A DNA stretch of 9,780 nucleotides from CAZAKZ01 sp964485695 (GTDB taxonomy: Bacteria > Planctomycetota > JAFGQW01): the NCBI GenBank assembly GCA_964485695.1, contig CAZAKZ010000179.1, positions 1-9,780 of the forward strand, written 5' to 3'. How positions within the stretch are numbered: the stretch's first letter is position 1; every line of letters begins with the position of its first letter. The translations under genes were made by a program, and so were the position numbers. Below, piece after piece: positions 1 through 6,304 of the stretch. A model generated the notes under the pieces. It saw nothing but the letters and a program-made list of their open reading frames with translations, had not been told where the DNA came from and made no database searches.

Positions 1-108
1 AGGGTGATCCATCGACTCAGCTTACCACCGGTCCGGTTAAATGGATACCCCAGACTACGCTTTTCCGGCAGCAACCCTGCGGCTCTTTCCGGAACTGGGG
101 GTACAGGA

Positions 109-303
109 GTGCACACCACCACGATACATTTCGAAGACTGGCAGGCCCGATCCATCGAGGTCCTCGCAGAAAGGCGGGAGATGACGCCCTCCGAACTGGT
201 GCGGACGATCCTGATCGGCTATCTGCAGGACTACCGACTTCGTCCCGGCCGTTCGTTCCAGGATATCGTAGGCTTCACTGCAGATTCCAACAGGGACGAT
301 TGA
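109..303 (+). CDS. Small ribbon-helix-helix-like protein
   Basis: The product is 64 residues if started at the GTG at 109. Its first 45 residues fit a ribbon-helix-helix (CopG/MetJ-type) DNA-binding fold. A short strand (HTTTIHF) is followed by a helix (WQARSIEVLAERR), a turn and a second helix opening with TPSELVR, which resembles the S/T-x-S-E-x-x-R turn of that family. The tail (RLRPGRSFQDIVGF) is unrelated to anything I recognise. The frame is open back to an ATG at 4, but the extra 35 residues are Pro/Gly/Ser-rich and look non-coding. GTG at 109 has a G-rich stretch (97-101) seven bases upstream. The fold suggests a repressor or antitoxin, but no toxin gene lies downstream: the next gene is convergent and ends one base away. 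The partner, if any, would lie before this window. DNA binding is inferred from the pattern only. Confidence 0.5.
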   Translation: MHTTTIHFEDWQARSIEVLAERREMTPSELVRTILIGYLQDYRLRPGRSFQDIVGFTADSNRDD

Positions 304-304
304 C

Positions 305-1234
305 TCAGGGCCGCTTCTTCGCGGATACCGCAGATACCAGGTAGATGCCCGCCAGGATCATGGCCGCCCCCGCGATCTGGATTCCTTCCGGTGGCTCCTG
401 GAGGAATACGGTCGCCAGAAGAATAGTGCCCACAGGCTCTCCAAGGACGAGGACGGCGACACTGGCCGTGGGAAGAAACCGTAGCGTCCAGTTGAAGGTG
501 GAGTGGCCGATGAGCTGGGGCACCAGGGCCAGGAGGACGAACCACAGGTAGGCCTCTCCGGAATAACCGAAGGGTGCGTGGCCCGTGACGGCCAGGAGCA
601 GGATCAGCATTCCGGCCGCGAAGCCGTAGGCGAGGAAGATATAGGTCAGGAGCGAGACCTTCGGCCTCAGGCTGCGGCCGACGAGCAGGTAGCCCGCCAT
701 GGCCGCGGCCCCGGCCAGGGCCAGGCCGTTTCCCAGGAGGGCGGATCCCCCCGGGCCGGCCCCGGCCGCCGGAGGCCCACCGGTGTCGGTGAGGCCGATG
801 ACCATGCCCCCCGCCACCGTGACGCCCACGCCCCAGGCCACGCGCCGGGTCAGGGGCTCCTTCAGGAACCAGGGGGCCAGCAGGGCCACGAACAGGGGCG
901 AGGTGCAGACGAGAACCACCGAGCTGGCCACGCTGGTGAACTCCAGAGAGGCAATCCAGGTGGCGAAATGCAGGGCGAGAAAAGCGCCCGCCAGGGCCGC
1001 CAGACCGAGGTCCCGGCGAGTGAGGCTTTTCAGCTCGCTGGTTCCCCGGGCGAGGGCGAAGGGCGTGAGCACCAGGGTGCACAGGGTGAGGCGATAAGCG
1101 GCGATGACGAGGGAGGGTGCGTGGTCCTGGGCCAGACGCACGAAGATGGAACCCGTGGAGACCGCGAGGACGGCGGCGATGCAAATGGGAATGGCCGTCA
1201 GAGGGGAGGGGGAGGACTTGCTGGGGTGCTTCAC
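305..1234 (-). CDS. EamA/DMT-superfamily transporter (likely exporter)
   Basis: This is a 309-residue inner-membrane protein with about ten hydrophobic segments in two homologous halves, as in the drug/metabolite transporter (EamA, RhaT-like) family. The N-terminal half contains the family's early S-x-G-S-I-F-V-R element and an AAYRLTLCTLVL helix. Its later part has FTSVASSVVLVCTSPLFVAL followed by FLKEPLTRR. The second half repeats the scheme with WTLRFLPTASVAVLVLGEPV and FLQEPPEGIQIAGAAMILAG. The E-P motif in each half, after the fourth helix, is typical. The length matches the family norm of about 300. The start is the GTG at 1234, whose last two bases form the TGA stop of the upstream decarboxylase gene (GTGA overlap), so translation is probably coupled. 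DMT proteins often export amino acids or metabolites. Lying directly behind an amino-acid decarboxylase, it is a candidate exporter of the amine product or importer of the substrate. That role is inference. Confidence 0.9.
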   Translation of the reverse strand: MKHPSKSSPSPLTAIPICIAAVLAVSTGSIFVRLAQDHAPSLVIAAYRLTLCTLVLTPFALARGTSELKSLTRRDLGLAALAGAFLALHFATWIASLEFTSVASSVVLVCTSPLFVALLAPWFLKEPLTRRVAWGVGVTVAGGMVIGLTDTGGPPAAGAGPGGSALLGNGLALAGAAAMAGYLLVGRSLRPKVSLLTYIFLAYGFAAGMLILLLAVTGHAPFGYSGEAYLWFVLLALVPQLIGHSTFNWTLRFLPTASVAVLVLGEPVGTILLATVFLQEPPEGIQIAGAAMILAGIYLVSAVSAKKRP

Positions 1235-2664
1235 GGGGCTCTGTTCGTGAGGTGCGCCGCCTCTTCCCGGATGAGTTTCCAGGCCGCCTCGACGTGGCGC
1301 TCCTCGGTGTAAGTCTGACCCACCATGAAGCGAAGCGCGTACGCGCCACGGATCTTGGTGTGGGTCATGTAGAGCTTGCCGGAGTCGTTGAGTCGCTCGA
1401 GGAGGGCGGCGTTGAGGTGGTTCAGGCGGCCCTCGTCGTGGGTGTCGGCCGGGTGGAATCGGAAGCACACCAGGTTCAAGGGCACGGATGCCAGACGCTC
1501 GAACCCCGGATCCCCGTCCACCCATTGCCGGAACACATCGGCCAGGCGCAGGTGCTCGCGGAGTCGGGCCCGGAGGTTCTCCAGGCCGTAGTAGCGCAGC
1601 ACGAACCAGAGCTTCAGGGCCCGGAAACGCCGGCCGAGGGGAATGCCCCAGTCGCGGTAGTTGCGCACCTGGGCATCCACACCGGTCTTCAGGTACTCGG
1701 GGTGGATCTCGAATGTCCGGACCAGAGCCGCCGGGTCCTTCACGAAATGAGCGCTGAGGTCGAAGTTGGTGAATAGCCACTTGTGGGGGTTAAAGACGTA
1801 GGAATCGGCCAGGTCCATGCCCTCGAGCATCCACCGCATCTCCGGGAGAAGTGCCGCAGAACCGGCCATGGCCGCGTCCACGTGGAGCCAGATGTCGTGC
1901 TTCCGGGTGATGCGGCCCACGGCCTCGAGGGGATCGAAGGCGGTGGTCGAGGTGGTGCCCAGGCACGCCACCACGCACGCCGGTTTCATGCCTCTTTCGA
2001 TGTCGGCCTTCACGGCCTCCTCCAGCGCCTCGGGGATCAAGGCCATGCGGTCGTCGGTGGGAACGAGACGGAGCGCCTCCTCGCCGTATCCCGCGATTTT
2101 CACGCCCTTGGGGATGCTCGAATGGATCTCGGTGGACGCATACACGGTGAGGGGCGCGCCCGCCTTGCCCAGCCCTTCCCGGTTGGCCCGGAATCCCGTG
2201 GCCTTCTCCCGGGCGCTGAGCAGGGCACACAGGGTGGCGGTGGAGGCGGTGTCCTGGATCACGCCCGTCCACCCGCCGGGAAGGCCCATGGCGTCACGCA
2301 ACCAGTCCAGCACGCGTTCCTCGAGCTCGGCCGCGGCCGGGCTGGTCTCCCATAGCATGCACTGGGCGCCCAGGCCGGCCGTGAGGAGCTCTCCGAGGAT
2401 GGAGGGGCCGCTGTTGTTGGCGGGAAAGAAGGCGAACCAGGAGGGGTGGGTCCAGTGCGTCATGCCCGGCAGGATGACGGACTCGAAGTCTTCCAGGATC
2501 GCCTCCATGGATTCCCCCTCCTCGGGCGCGGCGGGGGGGAGCCTGGAGAGAACCTCACCGGGTTTCGCCCGGGAGCGGACAGGATAGCTCTCGATCTCTT
2601 TCATGTACCGGGCGACCCGGTCCACCAGGGCGTGGCCGTGGCGGGCGAACTCTTCGGGCGTCAT
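1231..2664 (-). CDS. PLP-dependent aromatic-L-amino-acid-type decarboxylase
   Basis: This is a 477-residue group II pyridoxal-phosphate decarboxylase, close in length and order of motifs to DOPA/tryptophan decarboxylases. Visible elements are: N-terminal GMTHWTHPSWFAFFPA (substrate region), VIQDTASTATLCALLSAR (phosphate binding), H181 in EIHSS (ring stacking), D263 in HVDAAMAGSA (pyridine N contact), and NPHKW with K295 as the PLP-binding lysine. Y324 in HPEYLKTG matches the catalytic-loop Tyr (Y332 of mammalian enzyme), which marks true decarboxylases; aldehyde-forming relatives carry Phe there. IPLGRRFRALKLWFVLR is also typical. The expected reaction is decarboxylation of an aromatic L-amino acid (Phe, Tyr, Trp or DOPA) to the amine and CO2 in the cytosol. 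The substrate cannot be read from the sequence. The start ATG overlaps the stop of the upstream RCK_C gene by 4 bases, and its own stop overlaps the transporter start by 4 bases. Confidence 0.95.
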   Translation of the reverse strand: MTPEEFARHGHALVDRVARYMKEIESYPVRSRAKPGEVLSRLPPAAPEEGESMEAILEDFESVILPGMTHWTHPSWFAFFPANNSGPSILGELLTAGLGAQCMLWETSPAAAELEERVLDWLRDAMGLPGGWTGVIQDTASTATLCALLSAREKATGFRANREGLGKAGAPLTVYASTEIHSSIPKGVKIAGYGEEALRLVPTDDRMALIPEALEEAVKADIERGMKPACVVACLGTTSTTAFDPLEAVGRITRKHDIWLHVDAAMAGSAALLPEMRWMLEGMDLADSYVFNPHKWLFTNFDLSAHFVKDPAALVRTFEIHPEYLKTGVDAQVRNYRDWGIPLGRRFRALKLWFVLRYYGLENLRARLREHLRLADVFRQWVDGDPGFERLASVPLNLVCFRFHPADTHDEGRLNHLNAALLERLNDSGKLYMTHTKIRGAYALRFMVGQTYTEERHVEAAWKLIREEAAHLTNRAP

Positions 2665-2900
2665 TTCTTCGACGGTTTCAGGGCGCTGTGGACCTTGCCG
2701 AACTCCTTCAATTTTTCACGCGCACCGATGAGGACCAGGATGTCGTCCTCCTGGAACTGCTCAGTACCCTTCGGGCTGAATAGCATCTCCGCGTTCCGGC
2801 GCTTGATGGCCACCACCATGGCCTCGAACTTCTCCCGGATGCCGGAATCCATGATGAGAAGGGTTGCCCTGGTCAGGTGGTGAGGACTGGAGTCGATCAT
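2661..2900 (-). CDS. Stand-alone RCK_C (TrkA-C) domain protein
   Basis: This 79-residue protein consists almost wholly of one RCK_C domain, the ligand-binding C-terminal module of K+ channels and cation transporters. Residues 17-72 run DSGIREKF, AMVVAIKRR, LFSPKGTEQF, EDDILVLIG, KLKEF. This matches the family scheme of a G-I-R-E-K start, V-V-A-I-K-R strand, P-x-G turn and D-x-L-x-x-I-G strand. RCK_C domains normally follow a Rossmann-fold RCK_N domain or a membrane channel. Here an in-frame TAG sits six bases before the ATG, so no such part is fused. It could be a free regulatory subunit or the stump of a lost channel gene. Intact length, clean motifs and the exact ATGA overlap with the decarboxylase start argue that it is still translated and heads the operon. 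No strong ribosome binding site is visible. The ligand is unknown. Confidence 0.8.
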   Translation of the reverse strand: MIDSSPHHLTRATLLIMDSGIREKFEAMVVAIKRRNAEMLFSPKGTEQFQEDDILVLIGAREKLKEFGKVHSALKPSKK

Positions 2901-2990
2901 GGTCTAGCTTCGGATTCGTTCCCGCCCTCCCGGAGCGGACCGATGTGGATCTTTCCTGGGCCGAACCGGTATTCCTCCGGCTCGGGCGGC

Positions 2991-3026
2991 ATTGTAATCG
3001 AGACCCGGAGAGATTCCGAAGGAATT
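2991..3026 (-). promoter_or_regulatory. Possible promoter and inverted repeat upstream of the RCK_C-decarboxylase-transporter operon
   Basis: On the minus strand TACAAT (2996-2991) fits five of six bases of a sigma-70 -10 box. A weak -35 (TCGGAA, three of six) lies 17 bases upstream, overlapping a small inverted repeat, ATTCC-gaa-GGAAT (3013-3025). A repressor or activator could bind there. The leader to the first ATG would be about 85 bases. The support is only pattern-based. Confidence 0.25.
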
Positions 3027-3039
3027 TCGGGGTTCCCGT

Positions 3040-3069
3040 TTGCTGTTACCCAGCATCCGGACGTATAAA
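3040..3069 (+). promoter_or_regulatory. Sigma-70-type promoter for the small membrane protein and thiE operon
   Basis: TTGCTG (3040-3045, four of six consensus bases) is separated by 18 bases from TATAAA (3064-3069, five of six). Transcription would begin near 3076, just before a GAAAGG ribosome binding site at 3079-3084 and the ATG at 3095. It is the best promoter-like sequence in the window and the leader length is sensible. It lies back to back with the candidate promoter of the divergent decarboxylase operon. Confidence 0.45.
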
Positions 3070-3094
3070 CGGGTAAACGAAAGGTGTTTCTTCC

Positions 3095-3274
3095 ATGCTG
3101 GATACTCTACTCATCGTGGCCTTGGTCGTGGCCGTGTGGCTCGTGCTGCAGCTCGTGGTCTTCCCCCGCCTCGGTGTGCCCTCCTGAATCAAGGGGCAAT
3201 GTGCCGGGTCCCGGCACGAGGATGGGGAGCAGGAAGACCAGCGCACCGATCCCTCCGGCGACCGTTCTGAGTGA
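3095..3274 (+). CDS. Candidate membrane-anchored small selenoprotein (UGA at codon 31 read as Sec)
   Basis: The ATG at 3095 has a GAAAGG ribosome binding site ten bases upstream. Residues 4-23 form one clear hydrophobic membrane helix, followed by PRLGVPS (24-30). Codon 31 is TGA (3185-3187). Conventional decoding gives a 30-residue peptide. Several facts favour readthrough as selenocysteine. A SECIS-like hairpin starts 13 bases later. The frame stays open for 28 more codons, 21 of which end in G or C. Codon 36 is Cys, giving a U-x4-C redox-type pair just outside the membrane. The frame then closes on TGA (3272-3274), whose first two bases are the last two of a GTG at 3271 in the thiE frame. 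That 4-base overlap also joins the other genes here. The tail (37-59) is hydrophilic with eight acidic residues. N-in topology, with the Sec/Cys pair outside the cytosol, is a guess. Function is unknown. The alternative is a plain 30-residue membrane peptide with non-coding DNA behind it. Confidence 0.55.
3200..3218 (+). promoter_or_regulatory. SECIS-like stem-loop downstream of the in-frame UGA
   Basis: GTGCCG (3201-3206) pairs perfectly with CGGCAC (3212-3217), leaving the loop GGTCC; T3200 can add a wobble pair with G3218. Nineteen bases separate the TGA from the loop GG. In E. coli fdhF the SelB-binding hairpin has a GGUC loop with eighteen bases between UGA and the loop GG, from memory of that element. 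The bulged U that SelB contacts in E. coli is not evident here. A bacterial SECIS must lie just downstream of the UGA, as this does. Confidence 0.5.
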
Positions 3275-3300
3275 ATTTGAACGCCTCACCGGATTTCATC

Positions 3301-3945
3301 ATGCGCGAGAAGACGATCGGTGATCTCCATGTACTCACCGACACCACCTTCCAGGATCGGTTCACCCACGAGGCTCTGGCCGTGCGGGCCGCTGCGGGCG
3401 GGGCCGACGTGATCCAGTTCCGGGAAAAACGCCCCCGGTCCACCCGCGCTCTGGTGGAAACGGCACGGGCCGTGGTGGAGGCGGCGCGGGGAGCCGGCGC
3501 CCGCGTAGTGGTCAACGACCGCGCCGATGTGGCCGTGGAAGCGGGTGCCGTGGGGGTGCACCTCGGCCGGGAGGATCTGGACCCGGACATCGCCCGGCGG
3601 ATCCTGGGACCGGAGGCGATTCTCGGGGCCACGGCCAACAGCCTGGAGGAGGCGCTCCGCGTGGTCCGGAAGGACGTGGACTACCTGGGCGTCGGCCCCG
3701 TGTTCGGCACCCGTTCCAAGGCCGATCCGGCCCGGCCCCTGGGCCTCGAGGGCCTGCAGGAGATCGTCGAGGCCGTGGACAAGCCGGTCATCGCCATCGG
3801 CACCCTCACCCCGGGTCGGGTGGCCCAGGTGCTGGACGTGGGGGCCCGGGGCGTGGCTGTCCTCTCGGCCGTGGTCCTCGACGCCGATCCGGAAAAGGCC
3901 GCCCGTCGCTTCCGCAATGCGCTGGATCAATACCGGAGGTCGTGA
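3301..3945 (+). CDS. thiE: Thiamin phosphate synthase
   Basis: This is a 214-residue TIM-barrel enzyme that joins HMP pyrophosphate and thiazole phosphate to form thiamin phosphate in the cytosol. Family motifs appear in order: HVLTD at the first strand, QFREK (R41, K43, pyrophosphate contacts), VVVNDRADVA (N72, D73), GVHLGREDL (D92), GVGPVFGTRSK (T137, K140) and PVIAIGTLTP. D73 and D92 match the two Mg-binding aspartates of Bacillus ThiE. The usual G-V-S-x-H strand is G-A-T-A-N (109-113): Ser is replaced by Thr and His by Asn. The usual IGGI is IGTL. ATG 3301 has a short GGA seven bases upstream. An in-frame GTG at 3271 would add ten residues and overlap the stop of the preceding small gene by 4 bases; which start is used is open. 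Two bases after its stop begins a second family member. No other thi gene lies in the window. Confidence 0.88.
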   Translation: MREKTIGDLHVLTDTTFQDRFTHEALAVRAAAGGADVIQFREKRPRSTRALVETARAVVEAARGAGARVVVNDRADVAVEAGAVGVHLGREDLDPDIARRILGPEAILGATANSLEEALRVVRKDVDYLGVGPVFGTRSKADPARPLGLEGLQEIVEAVDKPVIAIGTLTPGRVAQVLDVGARGVAVLSAVVLDADPEKAARRFRNALDQYRRS

Positions 3946-3947
3946 CC

Positions 3948-4565
3948 ATGAAGCGGCCTCTGCCCCGCCTCATGCTGGTCACCGACCGGCATGCCACCCG
4001 CTCTCGCGACTTGATCGAGATGGTGTCCCTGGCCGTGGAGGGCGGCGTGGGCCTGGTCCAGGTGCGGGAGAAGGACCTGGAGGACGCCGAGGTGGAGGCC
4101 CTGATCAACCGACTGAAAGCCCGGCTTCCGGCAGGGATCGCCATCGTGGTGAACGACCGGCCCGACCTGGCCCGGGCGCTGGAAATCGGGCTGCACCTGC
4201 CCGCCCACCGCGGCGACGCGGACGTCTCGGGCATCCATCTGGTGGGCATGTCCATCCACGACGAGGCGGAAGCCGAGGTCGCCCTGGATCTCGGCGTGCA
4301 CTACCTCGTGGCGGGAACGATCTTTCCGACCGCATCCAAGCCCGGCCATCCGGGCGCGGGCCCGCCCCTCATCCAGCGGTTGACGCGGGTGGTGGACCCT
4401 ACGCCCCTCTACGCCATTGGCGGCATCACGCCGGAGAACGCGGCCGTCGTCCTCGAAGCGGGTGCCTATGGCGTGGCGGTTCGCTCCGGGATCCTCTCCG
4501 CCCCGGACGTGAAGGCCGCGGCGGCCGCCCTGACGAGCAGTTCGATTCCCCCCGTTCAGGGCTGA
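3948..4565 (+). CDS. ThiE/TenI-family protein (TenI-like, possible thiazole tautomerase)
   Basis: This 205-residue paralog of the preceding gene has the same barrel motifs: MLVTD, VQVREK (R40, K42), IVVNDRPDLA (N69, D70), GTIFPTASK (T128, K131) and YAIGGITPEN. Two positions differ in a telling way. Where ThiE has its second Mg-binding Asp (HLGxED), this protein reads HLPAHR, with Arg. It also has G-M-S-I-H (100-104), where H104 aligns with the catalytic His of Bacillus TenI, a thiazole tautomerase. I infer a TenI-like role, isomerising the ThiG thiazole product before ThiE acts, but residual synthase activity cannot be excluded. The start ATG 3948 is eight bases after a perfect GGAGG (3935-3939). 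The GTG at 3942 is too close to that site. The C-terminus overlaps the convergent dehydratase gene by ten bases. It is most likely cotranscribed with thiE. Confidence 0.85.
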   Translation: MKRPLPRLMLVTDRHATRSRDLIEMVSLAVEGGVGLVQVREKDLEDAEVEALINRLKARLPAGIAIVVNDRPDLARALEIGLHLPAHRGDADVSGIHLVGMSIHDEAEAEVALDLGVHYLVAGTIFPTASKPGHPGAGPPLIQRLTRVVDPTPLYAIGGITPENAAVVLEAGAYGVAVRSGILSAPDVKAAAAALTSSSIPPVQG

Positions 4566-4897
4566 AAGATGCCGTCCGTTTTTGCGGCAAAGATGAAATC
4601 GCTTTCGGCCAGCCCATCGATCTTGTGCGTCCAGAGGGTGATCTCGACCTTTCCCCAGGCCAGAAGGATATCGGGATGGTGGTTCACCGACTCTGCCAGC
4701 TCTCCCACGCGGTTGGTGAAGTCCAGGGCGCTCCGGAAATCTTCGAAGCGATAGGTTTTCACGAGGTGGTGTTCATCGATCACGGCCCAGCCCTCGTCCA
4801 GCTTGCCCAGGAGCGCGGCCAGGTCCTCACCCTTCAGGGGGGGAATACCCCCTCGGCAGGGGACGCATTCCCTGCTTCCCAGATCACATTCAGTCAT
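4556..4897 (-). CDS. Pterin-4a-carbinolamine dehydratase (4a-hydroxytetrahydrobiopterin dehydratase)
   Basis: This 113-residue PCD/DCoH-family enzyme removes water from 4a-hydroxy-tetrahydropterin, recycling the cofactor used by aromatic amino acid hydroxylases. The family signature is complete: E69-x3-H73-H74-P75, W81, H91 and D100 in ESVNHHP, LLAWGKVEITLWTHK and GLAESD. The N-terminus CVPCRGGIPPL, the paired Cys before the first helix and GWAV are also typical, as is the length. The start is ATG 4897, giving MTECDLGSRECVPC. The frame is open upstream to an ATG at 5026, but those 43 residues resemble nothing in the family. The nearby aromatic-type decarboxylase suggests aromatic amino acid metabolism, although no hydroxylase gene is present. 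PCD proteins also occur without one. It is transcribed alone from the 4898-5093 gap; its stop lies inside the 3' end of the TenI-like gene. Confidence 0.92.
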   Translation of the reverse strand: MTECDLGSRECVPCRGGIPPLKGEDLAALLGKLDEGWAVIDEHHLVKTYRFEDFRSALDFTNRVGELAESVNHHPDILLAWGKVEITLWTHKIDGLAESDFIFAAKTDGIFQP

Positions 4898-5093
4898 GGC
4901 TCGAGTTTCTTGTGGAATTCTTTTTTCGATTTCACAGCGAATCCGCTTATCCGCGTATTTGCCTCCCGGACAGATCTCCTTATTCCACAACGGTGGATTT
5001 CTCTGTACCCTCGAAGTATTCTCCATTTTTATGTGCTAAATGCGGAGATCAACACCGGCATTCCTGATTCGCTGCTACAGGAGTCTCGACCCG
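4898..5093. promoter_or_regulatory. Divergent intergenic region between the dehydratase and dus genes
   Basis: The gap is clearly more AT-rich than the flanking genes and must hold promoters in both directions. I see no convincing -35/-10 pair. An imperfect tandem 8-mer lies at 4941-4956 (ATCCGCTT, ATCCGCGT), which could be paired half-sites for a regulator. AGGAG at 5079-5083 is the ribosome binding site for the dus gene. Confidence 0.3.
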
Positions 5094-6110
5094 ATGGGAA
5101 ACCGCACCCTGAAGCCCGTCCAAATCGGACCCTGCTCGATCCCCGGTCCCTTCATGCTGGCGCCAATGTCGGGGATCTCCTCGGCCGTGGACCGCGCCCT
5201 GGCCCGGGAGCATGGGGCCCACGCCTGTATGACCGAGCTCGTCAGCGCCAAGGGACTCCTTCACAACAGCCGGCGCACCCTGCACTACCTGGCCCGGACT
5301 CCGGACGAGGATCCCTTCTGGGTGCAGCTGTTCGGCGGTGAGGTGGACGCCATGGCCCGGGGCGCCGTGATCGCGGCCGACCACGGAGCCCGGATCATCG
5401 ACATCAACATGGGGTGTCCGGTGAAGAAGGTGACCCGGACCGGAGCCGGCGTGGCCCTCATGGCCGATCCCCTTCGCGCCGCCTCCATGGTGGAAGCCAT
5501 GCGTCGAGCCACGGGGGACCGTATTCCCGTCACCGCCAAGTTCCGGGCGGGCTGGGACGCCGACAGGGTCTCCGCCCTGGAGTTCGGCCGGCGCCTCGAG
5601 GCGGCCGGCGCCGCGGCCCTCATCCTGCATCCCCGCCTTAGGTGCCAGCACCACTCCGGCGAGGCCGACTGGTCCCTGATACGAAAACTGAAAGATGCTG
5701 TTTCCGTTCCGGTCATCGGCAGCGGCGGCATACGCACCCCCGAGGACGGCCATAGCATGCTGAAGGAGACGGGATGCAACGGGGCCATGGTGGGCCGGGC
5801 GGCCCTGGGGAATCCCTGGATCTTCACCGGCTTACTCGAGCGCCGGGACGTGGTGCCCTCGCCTCGCCGGCGACTCGAGGTCGTCCTCGACCACTTCCGG
5901 CGGTTCTCGGACCTGATCGGCGATGGCAGGATCGCCGTGCGGAAATTTCGGGCCCGGGCCGTTTACTACTCTCGCGGCCTGGAGGGGAGCACTGCGTACA
6001 GGCGGAAGGTGGTGCTCATCTGCGAGGCCGATGCTCTGGAAGAGACCTTCCGGGGCTACTTCGGCACCGCGGAGCAGGTGCCGGGGTACCCTGGAAACCT
6101 GCAGGGATGA
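5094..6110 (+). CDS. dusB: tRNA-dihydrouridine synthase (DusB-like)
   Basis: This 338-residue FMN enzyme reduces uridine to dihydrouridine in the tRNA D-loop, using NADPH, in the cytosol. Motifs are in order: MLAPMSGISS (FMN-binding first strand), VQLFGG, INMGCPVKKV with C108 as the catalytic Cys, TAKFRAGW with K149 at the flavin, HPRLRCQHHSG (H179), PVIGSGGI and GCNGAMVGRAALGNPWIF for the phosphate site. The C-terminal helical domain (about 255-338) binds tRNA. Small departures from the usual DusB are GSGGI in place of GNGDI and HPRLRCQHHSG in place of HGRTRxQxYxG. The start is ATG 5094, ten bases after AGGAG. An in-frame ATG at 5040 has no ribosome binding site and adds unrelated residues. 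It is monocistronic as far as can be seen. Confidence 0.93.
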   Translation: MGNRTLKPVQIGPCSIPGPFMLAPMSGISSAVDRALAREHGAHACMTELVSAKGLLHNSRRTLHYLARTPDEDPFWVQLFGGEVDAMARGAVIAADHGARIIDINMGCPVKKVTRTGAGVALMADPLRAASMVEAMRRATGDRIPVTAKFRAGWDADRVSALEFGRRLEAAGAAALILHPRLRCQHHSGEADWSLIRKLKDAVSVPVIGSGGIRTPEDGHSMLKETGCNGAMVGRAALGNPWIFTGLLERRDVVPSPRRRLEVVLDHFRRFSDLIGDGRIAVRKFRARAVYYSRGLEGSTAYRRKVVLICEADALEETFRGYFGTAEQVPGYPGNLQG

Positions 6111-6304
6111 CGGATAATGTTTCCTATCCTCAATTCCTGGTCTACTATTAATTCCGCAAACCGCTGGACGGCGGTGAGATGGACTTGTGTTCGGGCCCGT
6201 CGTCGTGGTGCGCGACCATGTGTTCTGCTCGCGCAACCGAGACGTGCCGGCGTTTCCGACGAGAGCGCAGGAAGGCGGGGCGACTCTTGAGCAGCCGTTC
6301 CTTG

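Noticed and set aside
503..1312. A 269-codon plus-strand open frame
   Set aside because: It is antisense to the EamA transporter gene, and its Gly/Gln/Glu-rich translation is typical of the complement of a GC-rich membrane-protein gene.
1235..1780. Extension of the transporter gene upstream of GTG 1234
   Set aside because: The added 182 residues lie out of frame inside the decarboxylase gene and are Pro/Arg-rich; the hydrophobic protein begins at the GTG.
4898..5026. N-terminal extension of the dehydratase
   Set aside because: The 43 extra residues do not resemble the family, and the segment is AT-rich and intergenic in character.
3527..5341. A 604-codon plus-strand open frame
   Set aside because: It overlaps thiE, the TenI-like gene, the dehydratase and dusB in other frames, and its translation is Pro/Arg/Gly-rich shadow sequence.
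6179..6304. Upstream start for the sulfatase-like gene
   Set aside because: The added 42 residues are Arg/Ser/Cys-rich and would bury the signal anchor; ATG 6305 places it at the N-terminus.
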